Assembly: GCA_027028505.1 (NCBI GenBank)
Contig: JALVJE010000249.1
Span: 1 to 50,879, forward strand
From: Bacteroidales bacterium
GTDB lineage: Bacteria; Bacteroidota; Bacteroidia; Bacteroidales; VadinHA17
DNA: 50,879 nucleotides
Direction of reading: 5' to 3'
In this document: in pieces, positions 6,660 to 15,618 of the stretch
How the letters are laid out: each line of letters begins with the position of its first letter
How positions within the stretch are numbered: the stretch's first letter is position 1
Translations under genes and position numbers: made by a program
The notes under the pieces: model-generated
The model's input: the letters and a program-made list of their open reading frames with translations, nothing else
Database searches by the model: none
Told to the model about the DNA's origin: nothing

Positions 6660-9116
6660 ATGAAGATATCGTATAACTGGCTCCGGGAGTATATTCCGGT
6701 GGATATGAGCCCCGCAGAGGTATCCCGCATCCTGACCGGTACGGGTCTGGAGGTGGAAGGTATGGAAGAGGTGGAACAGGTGCCGGGCGGTCTGAAAGGG
6801 GTGGTGATAGGCAAGGTGCTGGAGTGTCACCGGCATCCCAATGCCGACCGGCTTTCGGTGACGAAGGTGGATATTGGCGGAGGAACGGTGTTGCCCATCG
6901 TCTGTGGGGCCCCCAATGTGGCGGAAGGGCAGAAAGTGCCGGTAGCCCTGGTGGGAACAACGCTTACGATGGGGGATAAGAAGATCACGCTGAAAAAAAC
7001 GAAGATACGCGGGGAGGTTTCGGAAGGGATGATCTGTGCCGAGGATGAACTGGGGCTGGGCGACTCGCACGAGGGGATCATGGTGCTGGACGAGGATGCT
7101 CCCGTAGGTCTGCCAGCAGCTGATTATTTCCATCTGGAGAGCGACACGGTCTTTGAGATCGGCCTCACTCCCAACCGCATCGACGGGGCTTCCCACCTGG
7201 GCGTGGCACGCGACCTGGCGGCTTTCCTCAATCAGGAAGAGGACAAGGTGTCGGTGAAGTATCCCGATGTCTCCGCATTCACTGTGGACAACCACGATCT
7301 CCCCATGGAGATCATCATTGAGGAGAAAGAGGGATGTCGCCGGTACAGTGGCATCACGCTGAAAGATGTGAAAGTGGGACCTTCTCCCGAATGGTTGCAG
7401 CGTCATCTCAAAGCGGTGGGTCTGACGCCCATCAACAATGTGGTGGACGTGACCAACTTCGTCCTTTATGAGACGGGGCATCCCATGCATGCTTTTGATG
7501 CTGCTAAGATCAAAGGCAACAAGGTGATCATCCGCACCCTCCCGGAGGGGACCGTATTCCGCACTCTCGACGGGGAAGAACGCAAACTCAGCGCTGAGGA
7601 CCTGATGATCTGCAACGAGGAGGAGGGGATGTGCATTGCAGGGGTGTTCGGAGGCTATGATTCGGGTGTCACGGAAGAGACTACATCGGTGTTCCTGGAG
7701 AGCGCCTGGTTCAATCCCACCTGGATACGCAGGACGGCCCGGCGTCATCAGCTCAATACGGACGCTTCGTTCCATTTTGAGCGGGGCGCCGATCCCAATA
7801 TTACGATTTATGCTCTCAAAAGGGCTGCTATGCTGATCCGTGAGATCGCCGGCGGCACTGTCAGCTCGGAGATCCTGGATGTCTACCCAGACCCGATCCC
7901 TGATCTCCGGGTTACTCTCAGATACCGCCAGCTGGCCCGTCTCTCGGGCTTTGACATCCCGCACGAGCGGGTGAAGAAGATCCTGCAGAACCTGGACATC
8001 CGTATCCTCGGTGAGGATGAGGAGAAACTGGACCTGCAGGTGCCTGCTTACCGGGTGGATGTACAGCGTGAGGCGGATGTGATCGAGGAGGTGTTGCGGA
8101 TCTTTGGTTATGATAATATTCCCATACCTGGGGAGGTGCGTTCGGCGGTCACCTATTCGGAGAAGCCGGACAAGGAAAAAGTGGTGAACAATATCTCCGG
8201 CATGCTCACCTCACTGGGTTTTGCCGAGATCATGTCCAATTCGCTGACCCCTTCAGCCTATTACGAAGATCTGAAGGACTATCCTGCCGAAAAAACCGTA
8301 AAGCTGTTCAATCCGCTCAGCTCAGAACTGGACGGCATGCGGCAGACCCTTCTTTTTGGTGGGCTGGAAGCGATCCGGCGGAATGTAAATTATAAAAGGA
8401 ACAGACTGCGTCTGTACGAATTCGGCAATGTCTATTTCCGGGAACCGGGGAAAGAGGGTGCTTCTCCTTTGGATAAGTACGGGGAAGATGCACGCTTTGC
8501 CTTGTTCGTCTCGGGTCCGCAGGAGCCGGAATCGTGGCGGCGCAAGCCTGCCGAACCCGATTACTATGTGATCCGTTCGTATGTGGACCGTCTGCTGGAG
8601 AAGGCAGGTCTGCCGGAGAGCAGATTGCAAAAGCAGGAGCTCACGGAAAGTGATGTTTTTTCTGCGGGCATGAAGTACATGCTGGGAAAGGATGAGGTGG
8701 TCCGTTTCGGGGAGATACAGGGTGCTCTGCTGGATAAGTTCGAGGTAGAGCAGGGAGTCTTCTTTGCAGAGATACGTTTGGAGCCTTTGCTGAAGATACG
8801 GAAGAACCTCCGGGTGAAGTACCATGAGATGCCACGTTATCCGGCCGTGCGCAGGGACCTGGCCCTGCTGCTGGACAAGGAGGTCCGTTTCGAGGATATA
8901 CGCGCCCTGGCTTTCCGGACAGAAAAGAAACTGTTGCGGGAAGTGAATGTCTTTGATGTCTTTACGGATCCCCGGCTGGGGGAGAACAAGAAATCGTATG
9001 CCGTGAGTTTTGTGCTGCAGGATCCTGAGCGTACGCTCACCGACAAGCAGATCGATAAAGTGATGAAGAGGCTGATGCAGGCGTATGAGAAGGAGATGGA
9101 GGCGAAGATAAGGTAA
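6660..9116 (+). CDS. pheT: phenylalanine-tRNA ligase beta subunit
   Basis: An 818-residue beta subunit of the alpha2-beta2 PheRS. Order: an N-terminal region with MKISYNWLREYIPVD; an EMAP/OB-type tRNA-binding domain at ~40-150 (VLECHRHPNADRLSVTKVD, CGAPNV); B3/B4 editing domain at ~205-390; B5 domain at ~400-480; a catalytic-like core to ~690; and a C-terminal FDX-ACB anticodon-binding domain (~725-818, MPRYPAVRRDLALLLDKEV). Length and order are full-size for the family. pheS is not in the window, so the two subunits are encoded apart here. Separate promoter and leader; the next gene follows after an 87-bp repeat tract. Confidence 0.97.
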   Translation: MKISYNWLREYIPVDMSPAEVSRILTGTGLEVEGMEEVEQVPGGLKGVVIGKVLECHRHPNADRLSVTKVDIGGGTVLPIVCGAPNVAEGQKVPVALVGTTLTMGDKKITLKKTKIRGEVSEGMICAEDELGLGDSHEGIMVLDEDAPVGLPAADYFHLESDTVFEIGLTPNRIDGASHLGVARDLAAFLNQEEDKVSVKYPDVSAFTVDNHDLPMEIIIEEKEGCRRYSGITLKDVKVGPSPEWLQRHLKAVGLTPINNVVDVTNFVLYETGHPMHAFDAAKIKGNKVIIRTLPEGTVFRTLDGEERKLSAEDLMICNEEEGMCIAGVFGGYDSGVTEETTSVFLESAWFNPTWIRRTARRHQLNTDASFHFERGADPNITIYALKRAAMLIREIAGGTVSSEILDVYPDPIPDLRVTLRYRQLARLSGFDIPHERVKKILQNLDIRILGEDEEKLDLQVPAYRVDVQREADVIEEVLRIFGYDNIPIPGEVRSAVTYSEKPDKEKVVNNISGMLTSLGFAEIMSNSLTPSAYYEDLKDYPAEKTVKLFNPLSSELDGMRQTLLFGGLEAIRRNVNYKRNRLRLYEFGNVYFREPGKEGASPLDKYGEDARFALFVSGPQEPESWRRKPAEPDYYVIRSYVDRLLEKAGLPESRLQKQELTESDVFSAGMKYMLGKDEVVRFGEIQGALLDKFEVEQGVFFAEIRLEPLLKIRKNLRVKYHEMPRYPAVRRDLALLLDKEVRFEDIRALAFRTEKKLLREVNVFDVFTDPRLGENKKSYAVSFVLQDPERTLTDKQIDKVMKRLMQAYEKEMEAKIR

Positions 9117-9206
9117 GCTTGAAGCTCGATGCTCGAAGCTTGAAGTAAAGAACTGTGAACTGAGAACTGTGAACTGAGAACTGTGAACTGAGAACTTTGA
9201 ACTATG
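9117..9206. repeat. degenerate word tract that supplies the macrodomain start codon
   Basis: GCTTGAAGCTCGATGCTCGA is followed by three exact GAACTGTGAACTGA-type units and then GAACTTTGAACTATGAACC. The ATG of the next gene lies in the last unit. The tract occupies the whole pheT-macrodomain gap. Confidence 0.8.
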
Positions 9207-9719
9207 AACCGCATTGATCTGATACAGGGAGACATCACAAAGCTGGAGGTGGATGCCATAGTGAACGCTGCCAACAGCAGTCTGCTGGGGGGTGGCGGTG
9301 TGGACGGGGCCATCCACCGGGCTGCCGGGCCACAGCTGCTGGAGGAGTGCCGTACCCTGAACGGGTGTCCTACGGGGGATGCGAAGATCACCAAAGGATA
9401 CCGTTTACCGGCGAAGTATGTTATTCATGCTGTGGGTCCGCGTTACCGGGATGGCAAGCATGGTGAGGCGGAGCTGCTGGCCTCGGCCTATCGCCGTTCG
9501 CTGGAGGTGGCGCTGGAGAACGGGGTGAAGAGCATTGCTTTTCCCAATATAAGTACCGGCATCTACGGCTATCCCAAAGAGGAGGCGGCGGAGATTGCCA
9601 TCCGCGAGGTAAAAGACTTCCTGGCAAAGCATCCGGAGATCGAAAAAGTAATTTTTGTTACCTTTGACAGGGATAATTACAGGATCTACCAGGAGAAACT
9701 GAAGGAGGAGGATGCGTAG
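9204..9719 (+). CDS. macrodomain ADP-ribose/O-acetyl-ADP-ribose hydrolase
   Basis: A 171-residue single macrodomain of the MacroD/YmdB type. [20 protein letters not shown] (residues 20-39) is the ADP-ribose binding and catalytic stretch, with the Asn and the Asp expected in active members, and [15 protein letters not shown] forms the phosphate-binding loop. Such enzymes hydrolyse O-acetyl-ADP-ribose or remove mono-ADP-ribose from proteins in the cytoplasm. The start codon is embedded in a short-word repeat tract. It is 27 bp from the PAP2 gene and could be cotranscribed with it, though no functional link is evident. Confidence 0.93.
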   Translation: MNRIDLIQGDITKLEVDAIVNAANSSLLGGGGVDGAIHRAAGPQLLEECRTLNGCPTGDAKITKGYRLPAKYVIHAVGPRYRDGKHGEAELLASAYRRSLEVALENGVKSIAFPNISTGIYGYPKEEAAEIAIREVKDFLAKHPEIEKVIFVTFDRDNYRIYQEKLKEEDA

Positions 9720-9746
9720 CGGACAGGATACCGGAACAGAGATTGT

Positions 9747-10679
9747 ATGACGGGATATAAAAAATACCGGAACGGCAGGCTGACAGGCACTGACAAGGTT
9801 ACCCTGGCATATATTATTTTTACCGCTTTGTTGCTTATAGCCGGCGCCGGAAGGCTGGAAGATGCCGGTTCGCATTTCCTGATGCGGGCACTCATGATCG
9901 TTTTCATGGGTGTGGTCGTTTATCTGGAGCAGGAATATGAGGCCCGTTGGCCGAAGACCCTGCATGCGCTCTATCCCCTGTTATTTCTGGTCTATTTTTT
10001 TCCGGAGACCGATTATCTGAATGATCTTTTCATGGATGCCCTGGATCCGGCCGTCATCCGGCTGGAGATCTCGGTATTCGGTTTTATGCCCAGTGTGGCT
10101 TTCAGTGCCTGTTGTCCCCAGCCATGGATCAGCGAGATCATGCATGCGGGTTATTTCTCTTTTTATTTCATCATCCTCTTTTTTACGCTTTACTATTTTC
10201 TGAAAAGACCGGAGTTGTTCCAGGAGAGGATGTTCCAGTTTTTTCTTGCATTTTACATTTTCTACATCATATTTGATCTTTTCCCCTCCGAAGGCCCGCA
10301 GTATTTCCTGGCTGCTTCGCTCCCTGAGGTACCACGGGGTTATCTGATCACACGTTTGATGAACGGTATCCTGGAGGTCGGTGATCGTCCCACGGGGGCT
10401 TTCCCCAGTTCGCATATCGGTATGACCTGGCTGATCATGTACTTTTTCTTCCGGGACCGTCGCAGGCTTTTTTATTACTGGCTGGTGCCGGCCCTTATCC
10501 TTACTCTTTCCACCGTATACATCCGGGCTCACTATGCAGTGGATGTGCTGGGAGGGTTCCTGATGGTTCCTGTGCTGGTCTGGGCCGGACAGAAGGCGTG
10601 GCAACGGCTTCGCAGGCTGGAGGTCGTGGCCGGGGAGGATAGCGTCCCCGAGTCTCCGGTGGTTCCTCCTCTCGGATAA
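9747..10679 (+). CDS. PAP2-superfamily membrane phosphatase/phosphotransferase
   Basis: A 310-residue membrane protein with about six transmembrane segments. The PAP2 active-site motifs are present: GAFPSSHIG (~226-234, SxxH motif) and RAHYAVDVLGG (~268-278, SRxxxxxH...D-type motif). The larger size, the N-terminal membrane half and the separated motifs resemble the inositol-phosphoceramide-synthase/PAP2-like branch more than a simple undecaprenyl-PP phosphatase, but the exact reaction cannot be told from the sequence. It is followed after 45 bp by a GNAT-like protein. The two may act on the same membrane lipid; that is inference. Confidence 0.88.
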   Translation: MTGYKKYRNGRLTGTDKVTLAYIIFTALLLIAGAGRLEDAGSHFLMRALMIVFMGVVVYLEQEYEARWPKTLHALYPLLFLVYFFPETDYLNDLFMDALDPAVIRLEISVFGFMPSVAFSACCPQPWISEIMHAGYFSFYFIILFFTLYYFLKRPELFQERMFQFFLAFYIFYIIFDLFPSEGPQYFLAASLPEVPRGYLITRLMNGILEVGDRPTGAFPSSHIGMTWLIMYFFFRDRRRLFYYWLVPALILTLSTVYIRAHYAVDVLGGFLMVPVLVWAGQKAWQRLRRLEVVAGEDSVPESPVVPPLG

Positions 10680-10724
10680 AATTATTTTTTTACTTTTACG
10701 GTTGCTGTTATTAAAACTCCGATC

Positions 10725-11846
10725 ATGGAAGTGACCATACAACCTGTCAAAACGCGCAGGGACCTGCGCAAGTTCATTTATCTTCCGGAGAAGATCCATA
10801 AAGACCACGAGACATGGATGCCTCCGTTGTATGTGGATGAATGGACTTTTTTCAATCCGAAGAAAAACAAATCCTTTCAGTATTCCGACACCGTCCTTTA
10901 CCTTGCCTACAAGGGGAAGGAGGTCGTAGGACGTATCATGGGGATCATCAATCACCGGTACAACGAGATCCACAAAGAGAAAGACGGTCGTTTTATTTTT
11001 ATGGAGTGTTATGATGACCAGGAAGTGGCCCATGCCCTGATCACGGCTGTGGAATCGTGGGCCCGGGAGAAAGGCATGAGCCGCATGGTGGGGCCCCTCG
11101 GTTTTTCGGATAAGGATCCGCAGGGATTTCAGATCGAAGGGTTCCAGTACCAGACCGTTGTGGCGATGGTGGGCAACTATCCTTATATGCCGCGTCTTAT
11201 TGAAAATGAAGGATACAGCAAGAAGGTGGACCTGCATGATTATCTTATCGAGGTGCCGGAAGTGCTGCCGCAACTGTATCAGCGGGTGTATGACCGTATT
11301 TCCGGTCGCTCCACTACCTATGAGATGCTGGAGTTCAGCTCAAAAAAGGAGTTGAAAGATTATATCGTTCCCTGTTTCCGTCTGGTGAATGAGATCTATG
11401 CCCCCATTTACGGTTTTGTTCCCCTGACGGAGAAAGAGATGCATGAGCTGGCCAAAAGGTATCTTCCTGCTTTGGACCCGGCCTTTGCCAAGGTAGTGGT
11501 CGACAAAGGAGAGGTGGTGGCTTTTGTGGTGGGGATCGGCGATTTCAGTGAAGGTGCCAAAAAGTCGAGAGGGAGGCTCTTTCCATTTGGATTTATTCAC
11601 ATCCTCCGGGCCCTGAAGAGATCGAAACATCTGGTGCTGCTGCTGGGCGGCATCAAGCCGGAGTACCGGAACAACGGTCTGGATGTGCTGATGGGGATCA
11701 AGATGCTGGAGTCCGCTTCAAAAAAAGGTATGGAGACGATCGAGAGCCATCTGATCCTGGAAACCAATACCCCCATGATCGGAGAGGTACAGAAAGTGGG
11801 AGGGGAGCTGATCAAGAAGTTCAGGATATATCAGAAGGGTTTGTAG
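10725..11846 (+). CDS. large GNAT-fold acyltransferase (YghO-like)
   Basis: A 373-residue soluble protein with GNAT-type features. An N-terminal acyltransferase-like half has VVGRIMGIINHRYNE (~67-81) and MSRMVGPLGFSDKDPQG (~115-131). A C-terminal half has a GNAT-like core with GGIKPEYRNNGLDVLMG (~308-324), which resembles the acyl-CoA pyrophosphate loop, and ends HLILETNTPMI. It is about twice the size of a single GNAT domain and matches the YghO-like family common in Bacteroidota. The bacterial ceramide synthase is also reported to be an unusual acyltransferase of this general kind, so with the PAP2 neighbour a role in sphingolipid synthesis is a reasonable hypothesis, not a demonstrated function. 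TACTTTTA at 10691-10698 may be its -7 box. Confidence 0.82.
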   Translation: MEVTIQPVKTRRDLRKFIYLPEKIHKDHETWMPPLYVDEWTFFNPKKNKSFQYSDTVLYLAYKGKEVVGRIMGIINHRYNEIHKEKDGRFIFMECYDDQEVAHALITAVESWAREKGMSRMVGPLGFSDKDPQGFQIEGFQYQTVVAMVGNYPYMPRLIENEGYSKKVDLHDYLIEVPEVLPQLYQRVYDRISGRSTTYEMLEFSSKKELKDYIVPCFRLVNEIYAPIYGFVPLTEKEMHELAKRYLPALDPAFAKVVVDKGEVVAFVVGIGDFSEGAKKSRGRLFPFGFIHILRALKRSKHLVLLLGGIKPEYRNNGLDVLMGIKMLESASKKGMETIESHLILETNTPMIGEVQKVGGELIKKFRIYQKGL

Positions 11847-11861
11847 GAAAGAAGTTTGGAG

Positions 11862-11952
11862 TCCCGCAACTCTCAGGATCTTCGATCCTTTAGAGTTGCG
11901 AGGATCCTCGAAAAACAACGCAAATCAAAGATTTGCTGTTTTTCGGGATGCC
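11862..11952 (+). repeat. two-stem covarying intergenic element, copy 2 (different stems)
   Basis: Stem 1 is CGCAACTCT...AGAGTTGCG with an inner AGGATC-TTC-GATCCT hairpin. The linker is AGGATCCTCGA. Stem 2 is AAAAAC-aac-GCAAATC-AAA-GATTTGC-t-GTTTTT, followed by TCGGGATGCC. Linker, aac bulge, AAA loop and TCGGGAT end agree with the other two copies, while the bases of both stems differ and still pair. Confidence 0.85.
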
Positions 11953-11982
11953 TAGAGTTTGGAGTTGTGAGTTGCGGGTATC

Positions 11983-12107
11983 GGGTTTGAGGTTTGAGGT
12001 TTGAGGTTTGATGCAGCCAGAACGGCTGCGTTTGGAGACGCAATGAATTGCGTCTGTACGATGTATGTTTCAGGTTCCAGGTTTCAGGTTCCAGGTTTCA
12101 GGTTCAG
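11983..12107. repeat. word tracts and two hairpins between the GNAT and DUF3078 genes
   Basis: Four GGTTTGA units (11983-12010) are followed by hairpin GCAGCC-agaac-GGCTGC (12013-12029) and palindrome AGACGCAA-TGAA-TTGCGTCT (12036-12055). Alternating CAGGTTTCAGGTTC units then run at 12067-12107. The AGACGCAA palindrome resembles a dispersed repeat that I recall from several Bacteroidota and cyanobacterial genomes. No gene is present. Confidence 0.75.
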
Positions 12108-12120
12108 TTTTATTGACTTA

Positions 12121-13947
12121 TCAAAACTTATATCTGAACCCTATATTGAGGTATTGTTTGAACTGCAGGCCGGGGGAGCGTTTCTGCTTGCCGTCCGGTC
12201 CCAGCACGGGTTCGCCCTCGCTGTCATAAACAGGCAATTTGATGTCGTCGTCGTAGATCATGTGGGTATAGAGATTGATATTGAAGAAGGGGCCCAGCTT
12301 GACGATAAAGGCCATCTCCCAGTCGACATCTATATTCTGCGGGTTGCGGTTGTACTGGGAGAAGAGGTTGATGCGATGGGTCATGTACATGGTTTTGGAG
12401 AAATCGTAGCGAATGAATGTCTTGACATAGGCACCGACATCATTCCTGGCCCGTTTGCCACTTTGGACCCCATACCGGGTAGGATCGATGCTGGCGGTAT
12501 CCAGGACGAAGGAGCTTTTCCAGGTGAGGGGCGAGACCAGCACGGAGATCTTCTTGTTGGGCCGGTAATCCATCCCCAGGGAGATGTGGAGGTATCCGGG
12601 GGCGAAGAGTTTCGAGATAGGTACGCTGTCATTGGGGTATTTATAGCCGTTGGCGAACTGACTTTTCAGGTTAAAAGCCGCACTGTAATACCATCTTTTC
12701 GAAGCTTTCAGCCCGTAGCGGGAGTCTATTTCCCATGAGTCTTCATTCTTCCGCAGCCCTTTGCTTTTGCCTGATTTAAGCAGGCCGTATTTCATGCGGA
12801 AGGTGTTGTTCCAGTGGTGTTTTTTCTTGTTGTAGTTGGCAAAGGAGTTAAGCAGCAATAACATGGAGACGGAGTTCTCACCCCCTTCCGCCCAGTTGGA
12901 GATCACGCCTTCCGTCAGGTTGACCGATCCCAGTCCTCCCAGCTTCCATGGGTTTACCTTGATCACCACCGGTTTGACAGCATGCAGGCTGGTGCCGGTG
13001 AGCTTATTTTCCGGGATCAGGAAGGTTTCTTTTTTCTTGTATTTGTCGATGCGGTGGAAGAAGACATTATTATCCACAGTGAGACGCACCTCGTTACGGG
13101 CGAGGTTCTGGATCCAGATCCCAATGGAATCCTTGTATTCGTTTTTCAACCAGAAGCGGTGAAAATCCTTGTTGTTGTTCTTCAGCCACAAGCAGATGGT
13201 GTTGTTACCCAGGTTCTGGAAACAGATACGCGTGGAATCCTCCTGTGTCTTCTGGAGCAGACGGCTGACGGCCTGTTTCAACGAATCGCCGGCAATGAGA
13301 TAATCCATATCGGTAACGGGGATCACAGTGGTATCTCCGCGGTAGGCGATGTAGATCAGCGGGGATTCTTCCAGAAGAGGCAGGGGGGGGCTTTTTTCCA
13401 TCCGGAAGAGGGTGTCCTGCCGGATGAGGTAAAGGGGGACACCGGCAGGGATCCGTTGCAGAAGGCTGTCAGGCAGGCGGTGGTACAGCGGACCGGAAAG
13501 CCATATCGCGGAGGTGTCAGCGCCGAAGAGCAGGGAGTCCGGCCTCATACCGGATACAATGGTCGTGTCGGAAATAATAAGTTCCTTGTTCTTTTTCATG
13601 AGGCTGTCCTCCCGGATGCGGTATATGGAGGTGTCCAGGAGTGATGGGAAAGGATATTTGCTGAGGAAAGATACGGTCGAATCGATGGGGGGTGACTCGA
13701 AATAACGGATCAGATCACCGAGCGATCTGCGGAGGTTTTTCTGGTCATAGCGCCAGAACTGGTCATTGCTGTAATAGCGTTTCAGGGTTTCCAGCGCCTG
13801 GCGGATGGTGTCGGAGACAGGCAATAGGGTATCCTGTCCGCTTTTTCCCGTCGGGGCCGGAGCATTCTGGGCAGAAGCGATCTGCATCCCAAAGAAGATC
13901 ACGGAGATCATCAGGGTCACCATGTATCGTACCTTGCTCTTCTTCAT
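12121..13947 (-). CDS. DUF3078 outer-membrane protein
   Basis: A 608-residue exported protein from the ATG at 13947 (MKKSKVRYMVTLMISVIFFG, signal peptide ending near ASAQ). A longer in-frame start at 14055 would place about 36 non-signal residues ahead of it and is rejected. The C-terminal ~300 residues match DUF3078: LGGLGSVNLTEGVISNWAEG, then alternating aromatic beta-strands ending YLNIGFRYKF, as in an outer-membrane barrel. The N-terminal ~280 residues (repetitive Ser/Leu/Asp text such as DSLLQRIPAG) are an extension not seen in minimal DUF3078 proteins. Function unknown; location in the outer membrane is inferred. It stands alone on the minus strand, with no clear promoter seen. Confidence 0.85.
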   Translation of the reverse strand: MKKSKVRYMVTLMISVIFFGMQIASAQNAPAPTGKSGQDTLLPVSDTIRQALETLKRYYSNDQFWRYDQKNLRRSLGDLIRYFESPPIDSTVSFLSKYPFPSLLDTSIYRIREDSLMKKNKELIISDTTIVSGMRPDSLLFGADTSAIWLSGPLYHRLPDSLLQRIPAGVPLYLIRQDTLFRMEKSPPLPLLEESPLIYIAYRGDTTVIPVTDMDYLIAGDSLKQAVSRLLQKTQEDSTRICFQNLGNNTICLWLKNNNKDFHRFWLKNEYKDSIGIWIQNLARNEVRLTVDNNVFFHRIDKYKKKETFLIPENKLTGTSLHAVKPVVIKVNPWKLGGLGSVNLTEGVISNWAEGGENSVSMLLLLNSFANYNKKKHHWNNTFRMKYGLLKSGKSKGLRKNEDSWEIDSRYGLKASKRWYYSAAFNLKSQFANGYKYPNDSVPISKLFAPGYLHISLGMDYRPNKKISVLVSPLTWKSSFVLDTASIDPTRYGVQSGKRARNDVGAYVKTFIRYDFSKTMYMTHRINLFSQYNRNPQNIDVDWEMAFIVKLGPFFNINLYTHMIYDDDIKLPVYDSEGEPVLGPDGKQKRSPGLQFKQYLNIGFRYKF

Positions 13948-14220
13948 GATCTTTCTCGCGTGTTTTCGTCCCTGAGAATAAAAAAATCGTAAATTTGTAA
14001 CTGATACCTTAACCTGTTTATTGTCTTTCTGGTATGATCCTGAACATTTTATCATATCTTGCCCTCTCCAGGTTCCGGAACGTCAAAAATAGGGACAGCT
14101 TTACTCTTTTCAAATAATACGGTCTCTTTTTTTGATCCGTATTCACATTTTCCTTTATAATTATCGTGTTTTAATCATAAAACGTTAATATTCTTTAATA
14201 AGAATAATAGACTGAAAGAT

Positions 14221-15618
14221 ATGGAACTACATTATTTTGAGCCGTTCAAGACCAAGATGACGGAGCCCATCCGGCTAAGCACGCGTGAGGAGCGGGAAGA
14301 ATGGATCCGTCATGCCCATTACAATATGTTCAATCTCCGGAGCGATCAGGTGATGATCGACCTGCTGACCGATTCGGGGACGGGAGCGATGAGCCATCAT
14401 CAGTGGGCTGCTTTGATGGAGGGAGATGAGAGTTATGCGGGGGCTTCCTCCTATGAACATCTGAAGGAGACCATCCGGGAGATCACAGGTTTTGAATATT
14501 TTCTGCCCACGCATCAGGGACGGGCCGCAGAGAACGTCCTGTTCACGGTGCTGGTGAAAGCAGGGGATATCGTCCCGGGCAACAGTCATTTCGATACCAC
14601 CAAAGGTCACATCGAATACCGGAAGGCTACGGCTGTAGACTGCAGTGTGGGAGCGGCTTTTGATATTACGAACGAATATCCTTTCAAAGGGAATGTGGAT
14701 CCGGAAAAGCTGGAGGACATTTTCAGAAGCCATCCCGTTGAAAAGATCCCCCTGGTGATCATGACCCTCACCTGTAACACCACCGGCGGGCAGCCTGTGA
14801 GCATGAAGAACCTGCGGGAAGTATCTGAGCTGGTGCATCGTTACGGGTCGCTCCTGTTCATCGACGGAGCCCGTTTTGCAGAGAATGCCTGGTTCATCCA
14901 TACGCGTGAGGAAGGGTATGGTGACAAGGGCGTCCGGGAGATCGTCCGGGAGATGTTCAGCTATGCTGACGGCATGACCATGAGCAGCAAGAAGGACGGT
15001 CTGGTGAACATTGGAGGTTTCATCGGTTTCAGGGAGGAGGAACTGTTCCGCCGGGCTACCACCTTCAATATCATGTTCGAGGGGTTCATTACCTATGGCG
15101 GCATGGCAGGACGGGATATGAACGCCCTGGCACAGGGGCTGAAGGAGTCTACTACCGAAGAATATCTCTCTTACCGCATCCGGCAGATCGCTTTCCTGGG
15201 TGAGCGCATTGCTTCGTATGGTATACATGTGATCAGGCCTTTCGGTGGTCATGCCGTATTTGTGGATGCCCTGGGTTTCCTGCCTCACATCCCGCGCGAG
15301 GAGTTCCCGGCACAGACCCTTTCTGTTGAGCTTTATATCGAAGCAGGTGTGCGGACGGCAGAGATCGGTGCGCTAATGGCCGACCGCGATCCGGTGACGC
15401 GGGAAAACCGTTACCCTGCCCTGGAGATGATCCGTCTGGCAGTGCCGCGCCGGGTGTACAGCGACAATCACATGCAGGCGGTAGCCGACGGGCTGGGAAG
15501 GGTCTGGGCCCGAAGGAAAGAGATCAAAAAGGGAATGCGTATCGTTGAGGAAGCGCCTATTTTGAGGCATTTTACGGTGAAACTGGAAAGGAGTGAGTTC
15601 ACAGTTCACAGTTCATAG
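14221..15618 (+). CDS. tnaA: tryptophanase (tryptophan indole-lyase)
   Basis: A 465-residue PLP enzyme of the tryptophanase / tyrosine phenol-lyase family, forming indole, pyruvate and ammonia. Motifs: DLLTDSGTGAMS, PTHQGRAAEN, TSGG-like NTTGGQPVSM, and MSSKKDGLVNIGGF with the PLP lysine. Although several stretches resemble tyrosine phenol-lyase, the specificity region reads RTAEIGAL where the phenol-lyase has an Arg (MERG), so tryptophanase is the better call. The last residues (SEFTVHSS) are encoded by the adjacent short-word repeat, which also supplies the stop codon, so the natural end near HFTVKLE has been extended by about eight residues. No tnaB permease is adjacent; a TnaC-like leader peptide was not found. 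Confidence 0.93.
   Translation: MELHYFEPFKTKMTEPIRLSTREEREEWIRHAHYNMFNLRSDQVMIDLLTDSGTGAMSHHQWAALMEGDESYAGASSYEHLKETIREITGFEYFLPTHQGRAAENVLFTVLVKAGDIVPGNSHFDTTKGHIEYRKATAVDCSVGAAFDITNEYPFKGNVDPEKLEDIFRSHPVEKIPLVIMTLTCNTTGGQPVSMKNLREVSELVHRYGSLLFIDGARFAENAWFIHTREEGYGDKGVREIVREMFSYADGMTMSSKKDGLVNIGGFIGFREEELFRRATTFNIMFEGFITYGGMAGRDMNALAQGLKESTTEEYLSYRIRQIAFLGERIASYGIHVIRPFGGHAVFVDALGFLPHIPREEFPAQTLSVELYIEAGVRTAEIGALMADRDPVTRENRYPALEMIRLAVPRRVYSDNHMQAVADGLGRVWARRKEIKKGMRIVEEAPILRHFTVKLERSEFTVHSS

Noticed and set aside
9117-9206. Possible CRISPR-like array
   Set aside because: The units are 7-14 nt without unique spacers of constant length, and no cas genes are present. It is a short-word tandem tract.
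14221-15618. Tyrosine phenol-lyase instead of tryptophanase
   Set aside because: Several stretches resemble tyrosine phenol-lyase, but the specificity region has RTAEIGAL, lacking the Arg of the MERG motif expected for phenol-lyase.
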